Assembly (NCBI RefSeq): GCF_027887165.1
Contig: NC_077228.1
Location: forward strand, 213,519,635-213,583,634
DNA from: Monodelphis domestica
Lineage: Eukaryota; Chordata; Mammalia; Didelphimorphia; Didelphidae
Direction: 5' to 3'
DNA length: 64,000 bases
The notes under the pieces are model-generated. The model was not told the origin of the DNA, searched no databases, and worked only from the letters and a program-made list of their open reading frames with translations. Below are positions 1-13,900 of the stretch, in pieces. The position numbers were made by a program, and so were the translations under genes. Position 1 is the stretch's first letter. Each line of letters begins with the position of its first letter.

Positions 1-880
1 GAGTTAGTTTATCTTAGAAATCTGGGCAGACCTATGATCTTAGATGAGTAAACTACAAAGGCAAAACTTAAAATAGCAACTGATTTTCTAGAATCAGATT
101 TATGCCCCATATACATGAAATATAACTCTCTGAAAGGATCACTTTTAAGCATTTCTTTTATGGTAGAGAAAATAAATAGCCATCCAATTTCTAGGATCTA
201 TTTTAGCATTAAGCACCTTTCTAGAAAGGACTCTTAATTCCTTTGGAGAGGTCCTAAAGGTGAGCCAAAACTAAGTTTCAGGTGAGGTATAATGAACTAG
301 AGAAGTCTAAGAAGAGCCCAACTCCCTTTCCTTTATAAGTCAAGCTCCTGTGGGACTGGACCCAGTCCCCTTGAGTCCCTTATCCAGAGAAAGTGTGCCA
401 CCTCTTCCTCTCTGTCCCTGGGTATGGGCTGTTATACTTCCAGGTATACTGATTATCCCTGTACTTGCTGGTTCCCCCTATAGAATGTAAATTCCTTCAA
501 GGCTGGAAGTTTCACTTTTGTCATTTTGCATCCCTGGCATCTAGCACAATGCTTTACAAGTAGAAGTGTTTATTAAATATAAAATTTAATTGAATGGAAC
601 ATGGAACACAGGGCATATTTTATCCTTGCATTTTTAGCAAGTATTAAGGAAACACATCACTTTTAGGAATACTTCAAACTTTTTGTCTGTGTACTTGATT
701 CTTTGCTCATTTCAATTTGATTTTAAAAGATTCCCAAAGAAAGGCTATGGTTAGAAAATATAGGCAGTAAATTAGCCACTCTTGTATGCCAGTCTGAGAA
801 GCTGTCTGCCTTAGGAGCAGAATCACCTCACCGCCAACTTTTATAAATGAAATGCAAAAAGTTACAAATTGTCTTCATAG
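1..880. other. HID1 upstream flank, no gene
   Basis: No exon-like reading frame is visible. The stretch is AT-leaning unique sequence with one recognisable old repeat, the L2 3' end listed separately near 483-600. Confidence 0.5.
483..600 (+). repeat. L2-type LINE 3' end fragment
   Basis: The words for 'gaatgtaaattccttcaaggc', 'tctagcacaatgc' and a terminal 'ttattaaat' follow in the order of the LINE-2 3' end. Diverged and short, so the family assignment is moderate. Confidence 0.5.
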
Positions 881-884
881 GGAG

Positions 885-1520
885 GACCTGAGATAAGTGG
901 GAAAAGAGTAGGGAAGAGAGTAAGAAGAAAGGGGGAATGGGAAGAGGGTGTGGTTGTAAGCATCACAGAAAAGGGGAAGGTGGGAGTGGGCAGGGAGAAA
1001 GGAAGAAAATGTGGGATTAGGCATCCTCATTTGGGGAGGGTAAAGGAAGATGAAGGGGGAAGGAAAGAATCAGGAATATGAGAAAACAAAAGGGGGACAG
1101 GAGAGGTAAAGAAGAAATAGAGTAGGGATGGGGCAGGAAAAAGAGAATTAGAAACAAATGTAATAATAAAGGAGGAAACGTAAAGGAAAAAAAAGATAGG
1201 ACCAGGCATGAAGAGAAAAAAATGGAAAAGAGAACTCTGGCTGGTGATGGGGGTAGGGCTAGTGAGAGGGATGGAGAAGAGGAATTTCACACAATACGCA
1301 CTTAATGTTTGTCGCGATGAAGTGAGGAATAAAAAGATAAACTAGGAGGGACCAAAATATGGATGGTGAGGAATGAGAGAGGTGGGGAAGAGAGAAACAA
1401 AGACTGTGATGGTAAACTGGAGGTGCTGAGAGAAGGCAGGGAAACGGGAATCGGAGGGAAGAAGGGTGGGGGAGGCAAATACAAGAATGGGAAGGAGGGA
1501 GAGAGCAAGAGAGACCGCGG
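885..1520 (+). repeat. Polypurine (G+A) low-complexity tract
   Basis: About 630 bp of the + strand is overwhelmingly G and A, in irregular GGGA/GAAG/AGAGA runs with few pyrimidine interruptions. It ends against the HID1 CpG-rich promoter. The long open frames here on the - strand are a by-product of the composition and are not genes. Confidence 0.75.
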
Positions 1521-1539
1521 AGGAGTGAGCTGGCCAGTG

Positions 1540-1960
1540 ATGGGAAAGGGGGCGGGGCGGCGATGGGGAGGGCCGCAGGGAGCCGGGGCTGTAGCGGCAG
1601 GTGCCGGCGGAGGGCCGGGCCTGGAGGAGGAGGCGGCGGCGGCGGAGGTGGAGCGAGGCGGGGACGCACGGGACTCGAGTTGCTCATCTCGGCCACCGGG
1701 AGAGTAACCCGTGGTGGCGGGGCAGGGATCGAACAGCTCCGGGAGGAGACATGGGTACGGCCGACTCCAAGCTGAACTTCCGGAAGGCGGTCATACAGCT
1801 CACCACCAAGACTCAGGTGCAGGCCTGGCAGGGGAGCCGAGCCGCCCCCCTTCTTGCTCCTCCCCATCCCCATCCTTATCCCCATCCCCGGGAAGCCGAG
1901 CCGAGGTGCAGGCTCCTTGGCCGCCGGGGGAAGCCGCTTCTGTCCAAGGCCACAGCCGCA
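1540..1960 (+). promoter_or_regulatory. HID1: CpG-rich promoter and 5' UTR of HID1
   Basis: G+C and CpG rise sharply, with a GC-box-like GGGGCGGGGCGG near 1549-1560 and GGC/GGA repeats at 1624-1650. No TATA box is evident. The island covers the 5' UTR and first coding exon and fades inside intron 1, as expected of a broadly expressed gene's promoter. The transcription start is not resolved; it probably lies between about 1560 and 1700. Confidence 0.65.
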
Positions 1961-4900
1961 TCCGAGGCTGTCTGGGGGGTCAGGGGAGGACTGGCCCTGG
2001 GAGGAGGGTGGGGCATGATGGAGAGCACTGGTAGGATCGAGCAGAGAAGCCCCTCAGAGTCCCCAGGCCCCCAGCCTCCAGGGTGGTTGTTGCTCTAGGC
2101 TGACGTGTGCCTACGTCTAGGAGCAGCCGGCTGGCAGCTTAGTTCCCATCCCCCCTCTCCCCTCAGGAACTATTCCCTCCCTTGGTTCCGGCTCCCACCC
2201 ACCCTGGGTGCCAGTCGGTCCGGACGCATAGCCTTCGATGACTCAGTGCAAACAAAGCAGGGGCTGGTGGGGGAAACAGCTGGTGTGTGTTGGCTGTGGT
2301 CGGGCCTGGCTGGGCTCTGATGGCCCCGGGGCCAAGGGAGGGCCTGGATAGGTCCCTAAACCTACAGTAGCAAGCCCAGCATGGTGGTGGCAGGTGCCTT
2401 TCTCTTGGCTCTTCCCTCCTAACTGTTGGGAGCTTGTGATCCAGGCCCAGGGCAGCCAACCACAAAGTTCATTTGTGATTCAGAGCTGATGTGTCTGTGT
2501 ATGGGGGTTTGGGAGGGCCTCTTCTCTCTCCTATAATCCGAATATATGAGTTGATTGAAAGACAGCCAGCTGGGCAGCCCAATCATTGACAGCTATGCTG
2601 GGCCCCTCTGCATGGGTTAACAGAACCCAAATTGTGCCTCCATTTCCAACTCGGAATCCTAGAACCCTAGACTGTCAGATCTGGAAAGAGCCCTGGGGGT
2701 AATACACCTTCCTCCTCACTGGGAAGTTCTCTCCACCTCTTCTTTCAAGGCATAGCATCTACTTTCCTTCTTACCTGGGGTCAGAATCAGCTCCATTATT
2801 CTTCTTACCTTTCTTTTTTTCCTATCTCACCCCCTTGGGATCCTGATCTCCTGAGTTCCTCCAATCAGGTGGCAGAGATGACTGAGTCTAAATGCTCTGG
2901 GGTTCTTATTAGAATTCTGTTGATCCTATGTTATCTTCAGTGGGGCAGGGAGCAGTCCTGGCTGGGCTACTTACTAGGAGTGGTCAAGCCATTTAAGCTC
3001 TGGGCCTCGGATTCTTTTTTTCTTCTTCTGTAAAATGAGAGTATTCAGCTTGATGGCCTCCAAGGACCTTTCCAGCTTTAGCTCTATGATCTTGTGAATG
3101 TAGCAACAGGTATAATAGATGACTATCCTGCTTGCTTTCTCCAATTCTGTCTCACTTTGGCCTTACAACCCTCCAGGGCCTCTCTACCCCCCCCCCCCAT
3201 TGTTGGGGTTAGGCTCAGGTTGGAACACTGCTCCCTGCCCCCTGCCCCCATAAAACTGTTCTCCTACTATTGCCTTCCCTAGATTCCCAGGAACATGATT
3301 GATTGCTCCCTGAGGGCGATCCTTACCAACTAATATCTCCTTTCAGCCTGTCTGTGTTCCCAGGTTCCCTCCTTGGCCTGAGGTTCCATTTTTATTTGGC
3401 ATAGAGATTCAACTTAATGGATTTGTGGATAGGAGAACCAAAATTGAGGATAGAGCATGGGGAGGGGTGAAAGATAAGTTCTTGTCTGTCTGTATGTGTG
3501 TGGAGGGGCACTACATGGACAGGTGGGAAACTCCCCTGTTTACTTATGAAGTTAGTATATCCTGTCTGAGGAAAGTGCCATGTGGCTCTTAAAAAGAGGC
3601 TGGAAGATGCTTGGTCCCCAAAGAGACCTGGTATAGTTTGGATGCCAACCTGAGAAAAGGGTATCTGAGAGCTTTTTCTTTCAAGTTCTCTTTCCTACAA
3701 AGGTCTACTTCATGCTCACTATCCTTGACTGTCATCCCAGCTTGGAGGGAAGGTAATGAAAACTCTTGCTTCCCTGCCAAGACCTGCACTGTATGTAGTT
3801 TATCCCCAGGTAGGGAAGTAAACAACAAGGACTTGAGCTCCTGGATAACTTCTTTGGGACACTGTTAGGATTTGAATTGTTTGCTCTGTTAGGAGGTGAG
3901 AAAAACCCAGTAGCCTTTTCCTGTAGCTGAGGCCGGAGACGCCTCTCTGGCTTTCCTGGAGTGCATCCTGTTTTCTTCCTAGCCCATTGTCCAGCCCCCA
4001 ACAGTGGGTTTGACCCCACTTCAGAGTGTTTTGTAGTTCTCAGTGGTTTTGTTTCCTGTCCCTTTCCCTAACTGGGTAGGATCCTGGTAGGAAAGTTAGG
4101 GAGAAAGTAGTGGTGGTAGTTGGTTTGAAATAGCTCTGAGGATCCCAGCTGTTTGGGGTTCCTCTGTTACCCAAGTGACTTCAAAGCTAATTTTTTGGGG
4201 GAGGGGGAGGAGGAACTATAGTGGGTAACCCTGTACCAAGAACAAGGGTAAGGAAAAATTATTTTCCCAGAATAGGTCTGGGTAATCAAGACCATTAGAC
4301 AAAGTATAGGGGGCTCAGGACACTGACGTTCCTTCCCTTCCCCCCACAATGGAGAAAGTACACGCAGAAATAATCACAACTCCTCTTCCTGTACTGCTCT
4401 AAGTTTTACAAAGCATTTTTTAGGTATCATAAGTTCACTTATCATTGGCAATGGCACTCTAGATTTTTTATCTCTTGAACATGTTCTCCCATCCCCTTTG
4501 GAGAAGACCCAAGCAAGACCTTGTTACTGCTGAGTAAATAATTGACCCTCATTTCTTCCCAGTGTTGCTGGAATTTCCTTGTTCTAGACAGCACTTCCTA
4601 TTCCACATAGAAGAAAAGTGGCTTGATGTTGAAGAGTTTCCTTTGGGCACTGATGGGGGAAAATCACTGTATTAGAGATAGAGGTAGAGATAGAGATAGA
4701 GATTAGAGGTAGAGAACTGTCATGGAATTTAGAGGCCATTCTAACTAAATGCCTCATTTTACAAATGTGGAAACTGAGATCTGGAGAAGTTTATCCACTT
4801 ACTACGATCATACAGATAGTAAGTGGCAGAGCTGGAATTCAGACTCAAGTCTTGTGACTCCAAGTTTGTTGTTCTTCCTATGGTACCACCACTATAACCC

Positions 4901-7900
4901 CCTTCATAGGGAGCAGGATAATTGTTGAGTGAAAGAGTAATAGCATCTCTATTTCTTTCCTGAGCAATTGGAACAATAGTGGCACATATTCATGAAGGGG
5001 TCTTTTCAGGTTCATGGTAATCTAGGTAAAGGGTGAGGGTTTGGAAGAGTTCTCTGCACTAATGGGTAGCTAGATGGTGCAATGAATAGAATGCTAGACC
5101 CAGAGTCAGGAAGACTCCTCTTCCAGAGTTCAGATCTGACCTCAGACACTTACTAGCTCTATGATCCTGGGCAAGTCACTTTAAACTGTTTGCCTAAGTT
5201 TCCTCATCTGTAAAATGAGCTAGAGAAGGGAATGGCAAACCATTCCAATATCTCTGTCAAGAAAGCTCTATATGGGATCACACATGACTGAATGACCACA
5301 AAAATTAACTATGCTCTAATTTCTGCCTCCTTGAGATTCAATTCCTATTCAATCCCTAGCAAGGAAAACTCCTCCATACTATAATGTAGTGTCTTCTAGA
5401 TTAAGCATTCCCAGAAGAAGGAAATCAAGAGCCATCCTTAAGCTAACTTAACTTGTTCTACAAGTTCTTGGTCTGAGCCACTTCTTTGCACCAGGCCTCA
5501 TCCCCTGCATTCTGGGTGACATGTTACCTTATGTGCCTTCTTATACCTGGGAGGCTGGATAAGCTCTGGACTTAGGCAGTGGGTTTTCTTTCTAGTCTGC
5601 TTAATAAAATTGTCAGTGGTTCTCTATTGCCTACTGAATAAAGTTCTATCTCATGAGTCTGCCTGACATTTAAAGACCCACATAATATGGCTCCACCCTA
5701 TCTGACTTTTTCTTGTTTAAGTCTTTCCAATAAACTCTATGGACAACTCCAGAAAGAAACCTCTGTCCCTATCAGCAGAGTGGTCCCCTTCTTTTCAGCC
5801 ATTGGGTAGTGGAAAAGCCACCCACTTCCAGCTTCCTAGTAGCATGATCTGACCTTATCCTGGACTGTTGACCATGGCCCAGACCCTTGCTGCTGACCCT
5901 CAGAGCTCCAGAAGGGTAGTTTTCCTCCCATTTTAGTCAGTATAATAATTGGCTATGAGGGTTTCTAGGACATTTTAGGTATTTGCCCAGTAGTATGGAG
6001 AAGGAAATGGCAAAATTCTCCAGTACCTGTGCCAAGAAAACCCTAAATAAGGTCACAAAGAATTATACTCAACTGAAAAACAACTGAACAATGAGGGTGA
6101 TGGCAATCTAGAACTAGGAAAGAAAGTGTGATTGTAACAGATATGAAGGAAGAATTTAATAAAACTTGATTATTGATTGAATATAATTGGTGAGGGAGAG
6201 AAGAGAGTCAAAGATAATGCCAAGATTGTGAACATAGGAGAATGGCAAGGAAGGTACAAACATTCAAGAAGATATAAGCATAGGGGAAAGATTAAAAGTT
6301 TGGTTTGGGGCATGTTGAGTTTGAGGTATTCATGGGACACCATTGTAAAGAAGTCCTGTTGGTATTTGAATCTGGAATTCAGAAGACAAGTCAGGCCCTG
6401 GAGATAGAAATTTGTTATTCATTTGATTGAAAGAATGAATGAGATTGTCCTAAACCATGGAAGTGAATGAATAAGAGAGAATGGATCTAATATTTCAGAA
6501 ATACTCATGAAATGGGATTGTAAAGAGAATGAGAAATTAGAGTTGTTAGAGAGGAAGTAGGATGACCAGAAGAGAGTGGTGTATATGAAGGGCCAAGATG
6601 GTAAGGGTATCCTGTAGCAGCGACAAGAAATTATAGATCAATAAAGAATGAGGACCCAAAGAAGAATGCTGGGCTTGGTCATAAGATCAGTGTTGACCTT
6701 TAAAAGATCATTTTTAGTAGAATGGTTGCAGCAGAAGCTTGATTGCATGGAGTTGAGAGATCGAGGGCAGTGAGGATGCATTGACTATAGACAAATTTTT
6801 TTTCTTTTTAAATTAAATTAAAATTTTGAATAGTTGTTTTCTAACATTCTAGGATTTGTTATATAGGTTGGTCATGTTATTATACAATACATACTTCCAT
6901 GTTTGTCGTGTTGTGAAAGAATATACATATTTGGTTACAGTAGCGAAAAGTTCAGAGGAGAAATAAAATTAAGAACAGCATGCTTCAACCTGCATTCAGA
7001 TTCTGTCAGTTCCTTCCATAGTGGGGGACAACATAGACAGGCTTTTCTAATAAATTTAATGGTGAAAGAGAAGAGAAAGTTGGGATGACATCTAGACAGG
7101 ATAGACTTCAATTCAACATGTATTTATTGTGTTAAAAGCTCTACTTAGGGGGCAGCTGGGTGACTCAGTGGATTGAGAGCCAGGCTTAGGGAAAGGATGT
7201 CCTGGATTCAAATCCAGCCTCAGACATTTCCTAGTTGTGTGCCCCTTGGCAAGTCACTTAACCCCCATTGCTTAGATCTTAACGCTCTTTGCCTTGAAAC
7301 TAACCCACAGTTTTGATTCTAAGATGGAAGGTAAGAGTTTAAAAAAAAAATTTAAAGCACTACTTAGGTTAAGAAAATATTTATATTTTTAAGGATTGGG
7401 GAGATATTTATAGATGGAGAAGAATGAACCAGTAGAAATATAGCAATTGAAAATGTGTAATTAGAATCTTGTGCCCTGGACTTCATCTCCCAGAATCCCT
7501 TTCTTTGATCCCCATGTTATATGCTTATGTTTTGAAAATAAGTTTCTGGAACTCTGCCCTCGCTCTCTCTTCTCTTGCTTCTGCAGTTTGGGAAGCTTCT
7601 CTTTAACCAGGCTATCACTCTCCTCTACTTCAAGTGATTATTAATAAATCTTATAAAAATGTAATGCTTGGAGTATTAGATATTAATTTTTAATGTTACA
7701 AAAATAAATGAGAGAAGGGATAGTTGAGTTAACAAGTCAATCAACAGGTTTTGATTAAATATCATGTATGTGTTAGGCACTGTCCAAGGTACTTGGGATA
7801 CAAAAACTTTAAAATAATCTTTGCCTTTAAGATTTAAAATGCTTAGAATTCTGTACTTATATCTGTATCATCTATATCTATATTTATATTTATATCTGTT

Positions 7901-10900
7901 TACTTCAGCCATTTCCCAGTCATATTCAACTCTTCCATAACCCATTTGGGGTTTTCTTGGCAAAGATACTAGAATGTTTTGCCATTTCTTTCTCCAGGTT
8001 ATTTTATAAATGAGAAAATTGAAGAAATCAGGGTTGTGAACTGTCTAAAGTCACAAAGCTAGGAAATATCTGAATCCAAATTTGAACTCAGGATGATGCG
8101 TCTTCCTGCTGGAGGCCTGGGGCTCTATCCACTGTACCACCTAGCTACCCTACATCTATGTCTGTTTATTAAGTACTTATTATGTGCCAGGCATAATGCT
8201 AAACCCTGGAGATCCAAAAATAATGAAACAAGGTAGCCCCTACTCTCAAAAAGAGAAACATATAATTTTAAGTAGATACAAAATTTCAGGAGGGTAAGTA
8301 CTAGCATTTGTGTGGGAAGGGTGTGGAAATCAGGGAAATGTGGGAGTGATTATTTGAGCTAAACTTTGAAGGACACAGATTCTAGTCAAGAAAGAAGAAA
8401 AGAAGGAAGCATTTATTAAGCATGCCAGGCATTGTGCTAGGAATATTTGAGGTTAAATCTTGCTATGAAGAGGAAGTGCATTGCAGGCATGGAAGACAAC
8501 CGGTGCAATACCATAGAGATAGAAGATGAAATGTTGTATATGAAGGATGGCAAGAAGCCCAGTTTGGCTGGAGTATAGTGTTTGAAGAGAAGTCATAGTT
8601 TAAGTTTTAAAAGTTTACGAAGACTCAAAAGGTAGGCTAGAGTCAGATTATGAAGGGCTTAAAATACCAGAGAAGAGTTTGCATTTGGAAATAAAGGGAC
8701 TGACTTTAGTGAGGAAAGATCCTATTTCTGTAAAAAGGGAGAAGGAATAGCAGTGGCCCAAGTTCCTGGACACTGCTAGAACATTTTTTGTTTTTAAATT
8801 TTGAATAAATTTTTGAATTTTGAGATTTTCAATTTCAATTTTTGAAATTTTTTAATAAACCCTTATCTTTTGATCTAGAATGGATACCAAGTATTGGTTC
8901 TAAGGCAGAAGATCTATAAGGGCTAGGCAATTGAGGTTAAATGGCTTGCCCAGGATCACAGAACTAGGAAGTGTTTGAGGCTAGATTTGAATCCAGATCC
9001 TCCTGACTCCAGGTCTGGTGTTCTATCCACTATCCCCTCTATCCACCTAGCTGCCCCTACCAGAATTTTTAATGACAGTTACTTTGTCCTGAAAGAGGCT
9101 CAGAGAGAGGTGTCTAGGGTCACACAACTGTGCTATGGTGGAGCTTAGAACAAAATGTCATCATTTTGACTCACCTCTGACCACAGTGCCCATCTCTCCC
9201 TGATAGGCTGTTACATTGGTTGGATTCCACTTCCCTAGAGCTCTTTTGTTTTCTGCTTATGCAGTAATCTGGTCCCTTGTCCTAGGACCTACTGCCTTCC
9301 AGTAAGGGGCTCAGAGATTGTAGTGGGGTTCTCCCTAAAATCCATTTGATCCTGGGTTTTGGCTGGGATCATTGAGAGAACAATTGACATTCCCTTCCTT
9401 TATCCTCTGAGACTTCTTGTAGTCATAGGGCTAAGGTGGGTGAGCCCCTTCTCTCCTGCATAATCCATAGGATTGAGAGAGGGACGGTAGGTGGTTGTAA
9501 TGACTTCTGATTGCTCCATCTTCCTTCCAGCCTGTGGAGGCCACTGATGATGCTTTCTGGGATCAGTTCTGGGCAGACTCAGCCACCTCAGTACAGGATG
9601 TCTTTGCATTGGTTCCAGCGGCTGAGATCAGGGCTGTGCGGGAGGAGTCACCTTCCAACTTGGCCACTTTATGCTATAAGGTAAGGGGCTGCTATGGTGG
9701 TGGTGGTGGTGGTGGTGGGGAGGGCTGATATTCCTTCTATCTCCCAGACCTTGACAGGAGATAGGTGGTGGGTGAAGGGTGGAGTCAGCAATGTCTTAAT
9801 CTCCCTGCTTTAACCTCCTCAGACAGTATATCTTTTCCCTGTATGCCCCTGATTTTACTTCCTTCACCAACCCACTTGTTTTCAGGGCTCCAGAGTCAGC
9901 AAGTGATGAGTTTATTTTTCCTTTCCTAAACTGGGGTGGGAAGCTTAGTCTTCCTCTCTTTACTTCATCTTTTGAAAAACCCTTACCTTCTATTTTAGAA
10001 TCAATGCAAAAGAGAGGTAAGGGCTAGACAATTGGGGCTAAGTGACTTTCCCAGCATCACATAGCTAGGAAATGCCTGAGGTCAAATTTGAACCCAGGAC
10101 CTCCCATCTTTAGGCCTGGCACTCTATCCCCTGAGCCACCTGGCTGCTCCTCCCTTTTCTTTCCATTGCTTCCTAGAACTAGATAATCGTTCTGCCTGAG
10201 TGCTTATTGCTTATGGGCTGGTATATCCCCATCTCATTTCCTCAGAACTGTCAGGGGAGAGAACCATTTCTTTGGGACTTGGAGCCCTCCTTTCTATAGA
10301 TTAAAACTGTGGGATATGCAATGGGTTGTGCTCTATCTCTTGGCCCTGAGAAGATTTATTCCTAATGATGTATCATTTTTATTTCTAAATAATGCCCCAA
10401 GTGTATTATTTGATTTCTAATAGGACTCTGTAACATTGAATTTTTCAAGTCTTTCCCCCATTCCTTTGTCCTGACAATCCTAGAAATGCTCTCACATTTC
10501 CTGCCCAGAACACTTTCTAAAATTGGGATAATAAAGATTGAGAATAGAAGCTCTATCCCGTCTAGAAAACAAAAACTAGTTTAGGCTAAATATGTCTGGG
10601 GGTAGCATAGCAACATCCTTGATTCCCCCATTGGGATGAATGGAGGAAAAGTCAATCTCAGCCAGGCCTAACCTGATTTCTTCAATCTAGACTGGCAATG
10701 ATACTGGAATCCTTTGATCAGGTATGTGACTTTCTCCATCATCATGAGGGAAAATATTAGCCCACCTCCTTGTTACACATCCATCAATTAGAGATATCCT
10801 AGGCTATCTAATGAGCCTTTGTATTTGTATTTATAAATTGTATTTAATGACTCAAGATGTTTGAATGAATTTGTCTTTGATCACTAAGAGATCATGGATC

Positions 10901-13900
10901 AATTAACTTATTGGTTATTGCTAGCCTAATTAATAAATGGATTTTTCTTACCTGAAACCCAGTCTCTCAGGATTTTTATTTGTCACAGCCCAGAACTGTT
11001 GAGATCTCTTTTTTTTTTTCAGGCTGGTACCAGACTAGCACAGACACTATGTTTTCTCTTATAATTGCCAATCAATATTTATTAAGCCTTTACTATGTCA
11101 TAGATACTATTCTAGATGCTGGAAATATAGCTACAAAAATGAGACAGATCCTGTCCTCAAGGAGTTTACATTCAAAGTGGTTCCTCCTATCCTCAATTAA
11201 AAATGCTGTGATCCCAGTGAACTTGATTTAAGGTGATTCCTTTGTCTTCCCTACCTCAACCCACTCTCCCCTTCCCTGTTGATAGGCAGTAGAGAAACTG
11301 GTACAGGGATCAGAGAGCGGCTGCCACACGGAAAAAGAGAAGCAGATCGTCCTCAACTGCTGCCGGCTCCTCACCCGGGTGCTGCCCTACATCTTTGAGG
11401 ATCCTGACTGGAGGGGTTTCTTCTGGTCCACAGTGCCTGGAGCTGGTCAAGAAGGGGTATGTATGTGTGTGAGAGGAGAGGCCAGAACATATCTATGTCC
11501 CAGGAAAGAGGGAAAGGGGAAGAGGAAGTTTGTCTGCCAGGGGCAAGGGAAGGGGAGATCTTCTGTATGCTGAGAAAGTAGGAAGACAGCAGCAGTCAGT
11601 TTAATGGCATATTGAAAAGAACTGAACTTGGAATCAGGAAGACTGAATTGTAGTCATGTCTCAGACATGAGCTACATGACCTTTCACAAATCACTTCTTT
11701 TCTCTGGGTGTTATCTGGTTTCTCATCTGTAAAATGGGGAATAAAGTAGGATATTATTATTTTTTATATACACCTATTTCACACAATTGTTATGAAAGTC
11801 AAATGAGTTAACATATATAAAATGCTTTGTAAACCTTAAACAGTTATGTAAATCCTAGCTATTGTTTTTATTCATCATTTATATTATTTATTTTAATTAT
11901 CTTTGGTATCCTTTATATTGGGCAGTTAGATGGCACAGTGGATAGAGTGCTGGCTTTGTAGTCAGAAAGACTCATCTTTATGAGTTCAGACCCTGAGCAA
12001 GTCATTAAGTCCTGTTTGCCTTAGTTTCCTCATCTTAAAATGAGCTGGAGAAGGAAAAGACAAAACACTCCAGTTGCCAAGAAAACCCAAGTGGGGTCAT
12101 AAAAAGTTGGACACAACTGAAAAATGACTAAAAGGATAATTTATATGAAAATAAAATATAATTTAATTTCACGGACCCTTGAAGTAAAGAGGTCTTTGAA
12201 TTCCCAGCTCATGGTCTAGTCCAATCCCCTCATTTTACAGCTGAAGAAAGTGAAGCCCAGAAAGGGAAGTGATTTACCGAAGCTCATATAGCTATTAGTG
12301 GTGGAAAAGACTAGAATTTAGATATTCTCTACCAGAGTGATGACAGAGTCTTTTATTCTCTAGCATTATACTGTTGAAAGAAATAGTCTTTCCTTTTGGG
12401 CTTTTACTCTAATTAATGAGGCAAAACTCATGACCAAGAAAATTAAAGGAGTTTATTAAAAATATGTCAAGGCAGTGTCGATGGGCTGATCCCAGGAGAT
12501 CAACAAACTTTTCAAGGTGGGCTAGTGTTTTATATTACAACTTTTATAATGAGATAGACAATTCTGACACTTTTTACAGGTAGGGTTTGCACAGATGAGG
12601 CATGACAGAATGATATCCCTCCTTTGCCCCCCACTGATTGACTAGCAGGGCTAGGAACACAATGGGTCATGAGTAATTTATCTTTTTTAAAAATCTTACC
12701 TTCCATCTTAGAATCAATACTTGTTATTGATTCCAAGGTAGAAAAGGGTTGGGCAGTGAGGGTTAAGTGACTTGTCCAGGGTCACACACCCAAGACATGT
12801 CTGAGAACAGATTTGAACCAGGACCTTCTATCTCTAGGCATGGCTCTCAATCTACTGAGCTACTTCAAGGCCCTTCAATTTATCTTTTAATAATAGTCTG
12901 ATATAATTTCTTGGATTCTTCCTTGAGATATGGTAGGGGGGAAAGTGAGAATTGGAACTGATGGGTAGAAAATAAGACCCTTGATTTCCCCTTTGCCTAG
13001 AGGGAACCTATTTGCTTGCTGTCTCCCTAATGCCTCCATTTCTCTATCTCTGCTCTTTTGGGTCCTCATCTTCCACAAAGCATTTGGGTCTCTTTGGGGC
13101 TAGGAAGAGGTAACTGGCAGAGTAAACTGGAGAGGAAGATCCAACAGACTATGGAGAAGAGGACAAAGCCCAGGGATAGGGTGGTAGAGAACACTTGGTG
13201 CCTAGGATGCCAGGACCCCAAAGCTTGGATGCTTTCTATTTTGAAGGACTTTTTGGACTATGTGTCACTTAAGTCCATGATACTCTTCCTTTCCCTCAAC
13301 CTCTTGGGCAAGTGCTAGGCATCTGGCCTGGGAACAAGGCAAAGAAACTGAGAAAGTGGGAAGGAGATGGACTGGGCTATTTTCCTAGCTAGCAAATGAG
13401 AGGGTAGAAAGAGAAGAACAGATCTGAAGCCCTTTGCCTCTCTCTGAAAGACTCTCATCCCTAGCTCCTCTCCTAGTAATAATAATAACTTGTCATTTTC
13501 AGTCAGATCTGACTCTTTGTGACCCCATTTGTGGTTTTCTTGGCAAAGATACTGGAGTAATTTGCCATTTCCTTCTCCAGTTCATTTGACAGTTGATGGT
13601 CACAGAGCTAGTAAATATCTGAGGCCATATTTGAACTCACAAAGATGTCTGCTTGATTCCAAATCCACTGCTCTATCCACTATGCCATCTAACTTCCCAT
13701 AATAATAAAAAAATTAGCATTTTAAGATTTTCAAAGTACACTAATTTATGTTATCTCATGTAATCCTCACAAAGCCCCCATGAGGTATCTGCTATCATTA
13801 TCCCCATTTTACAGATGAGGAAATGGACTGAAAGGGACTAAATGTTGGCCCAAATCACACAGTTAGTGAATATCTAAGGTTGGACTTGTGTCCTAGTGTT

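Noticed and set aside
1027-1885. Long - strand frames rich in Pro, Ser and Phe upstream of HID1
   Set aside because: Antisense of the polypurine tract and CpG promoter; composition artefact.
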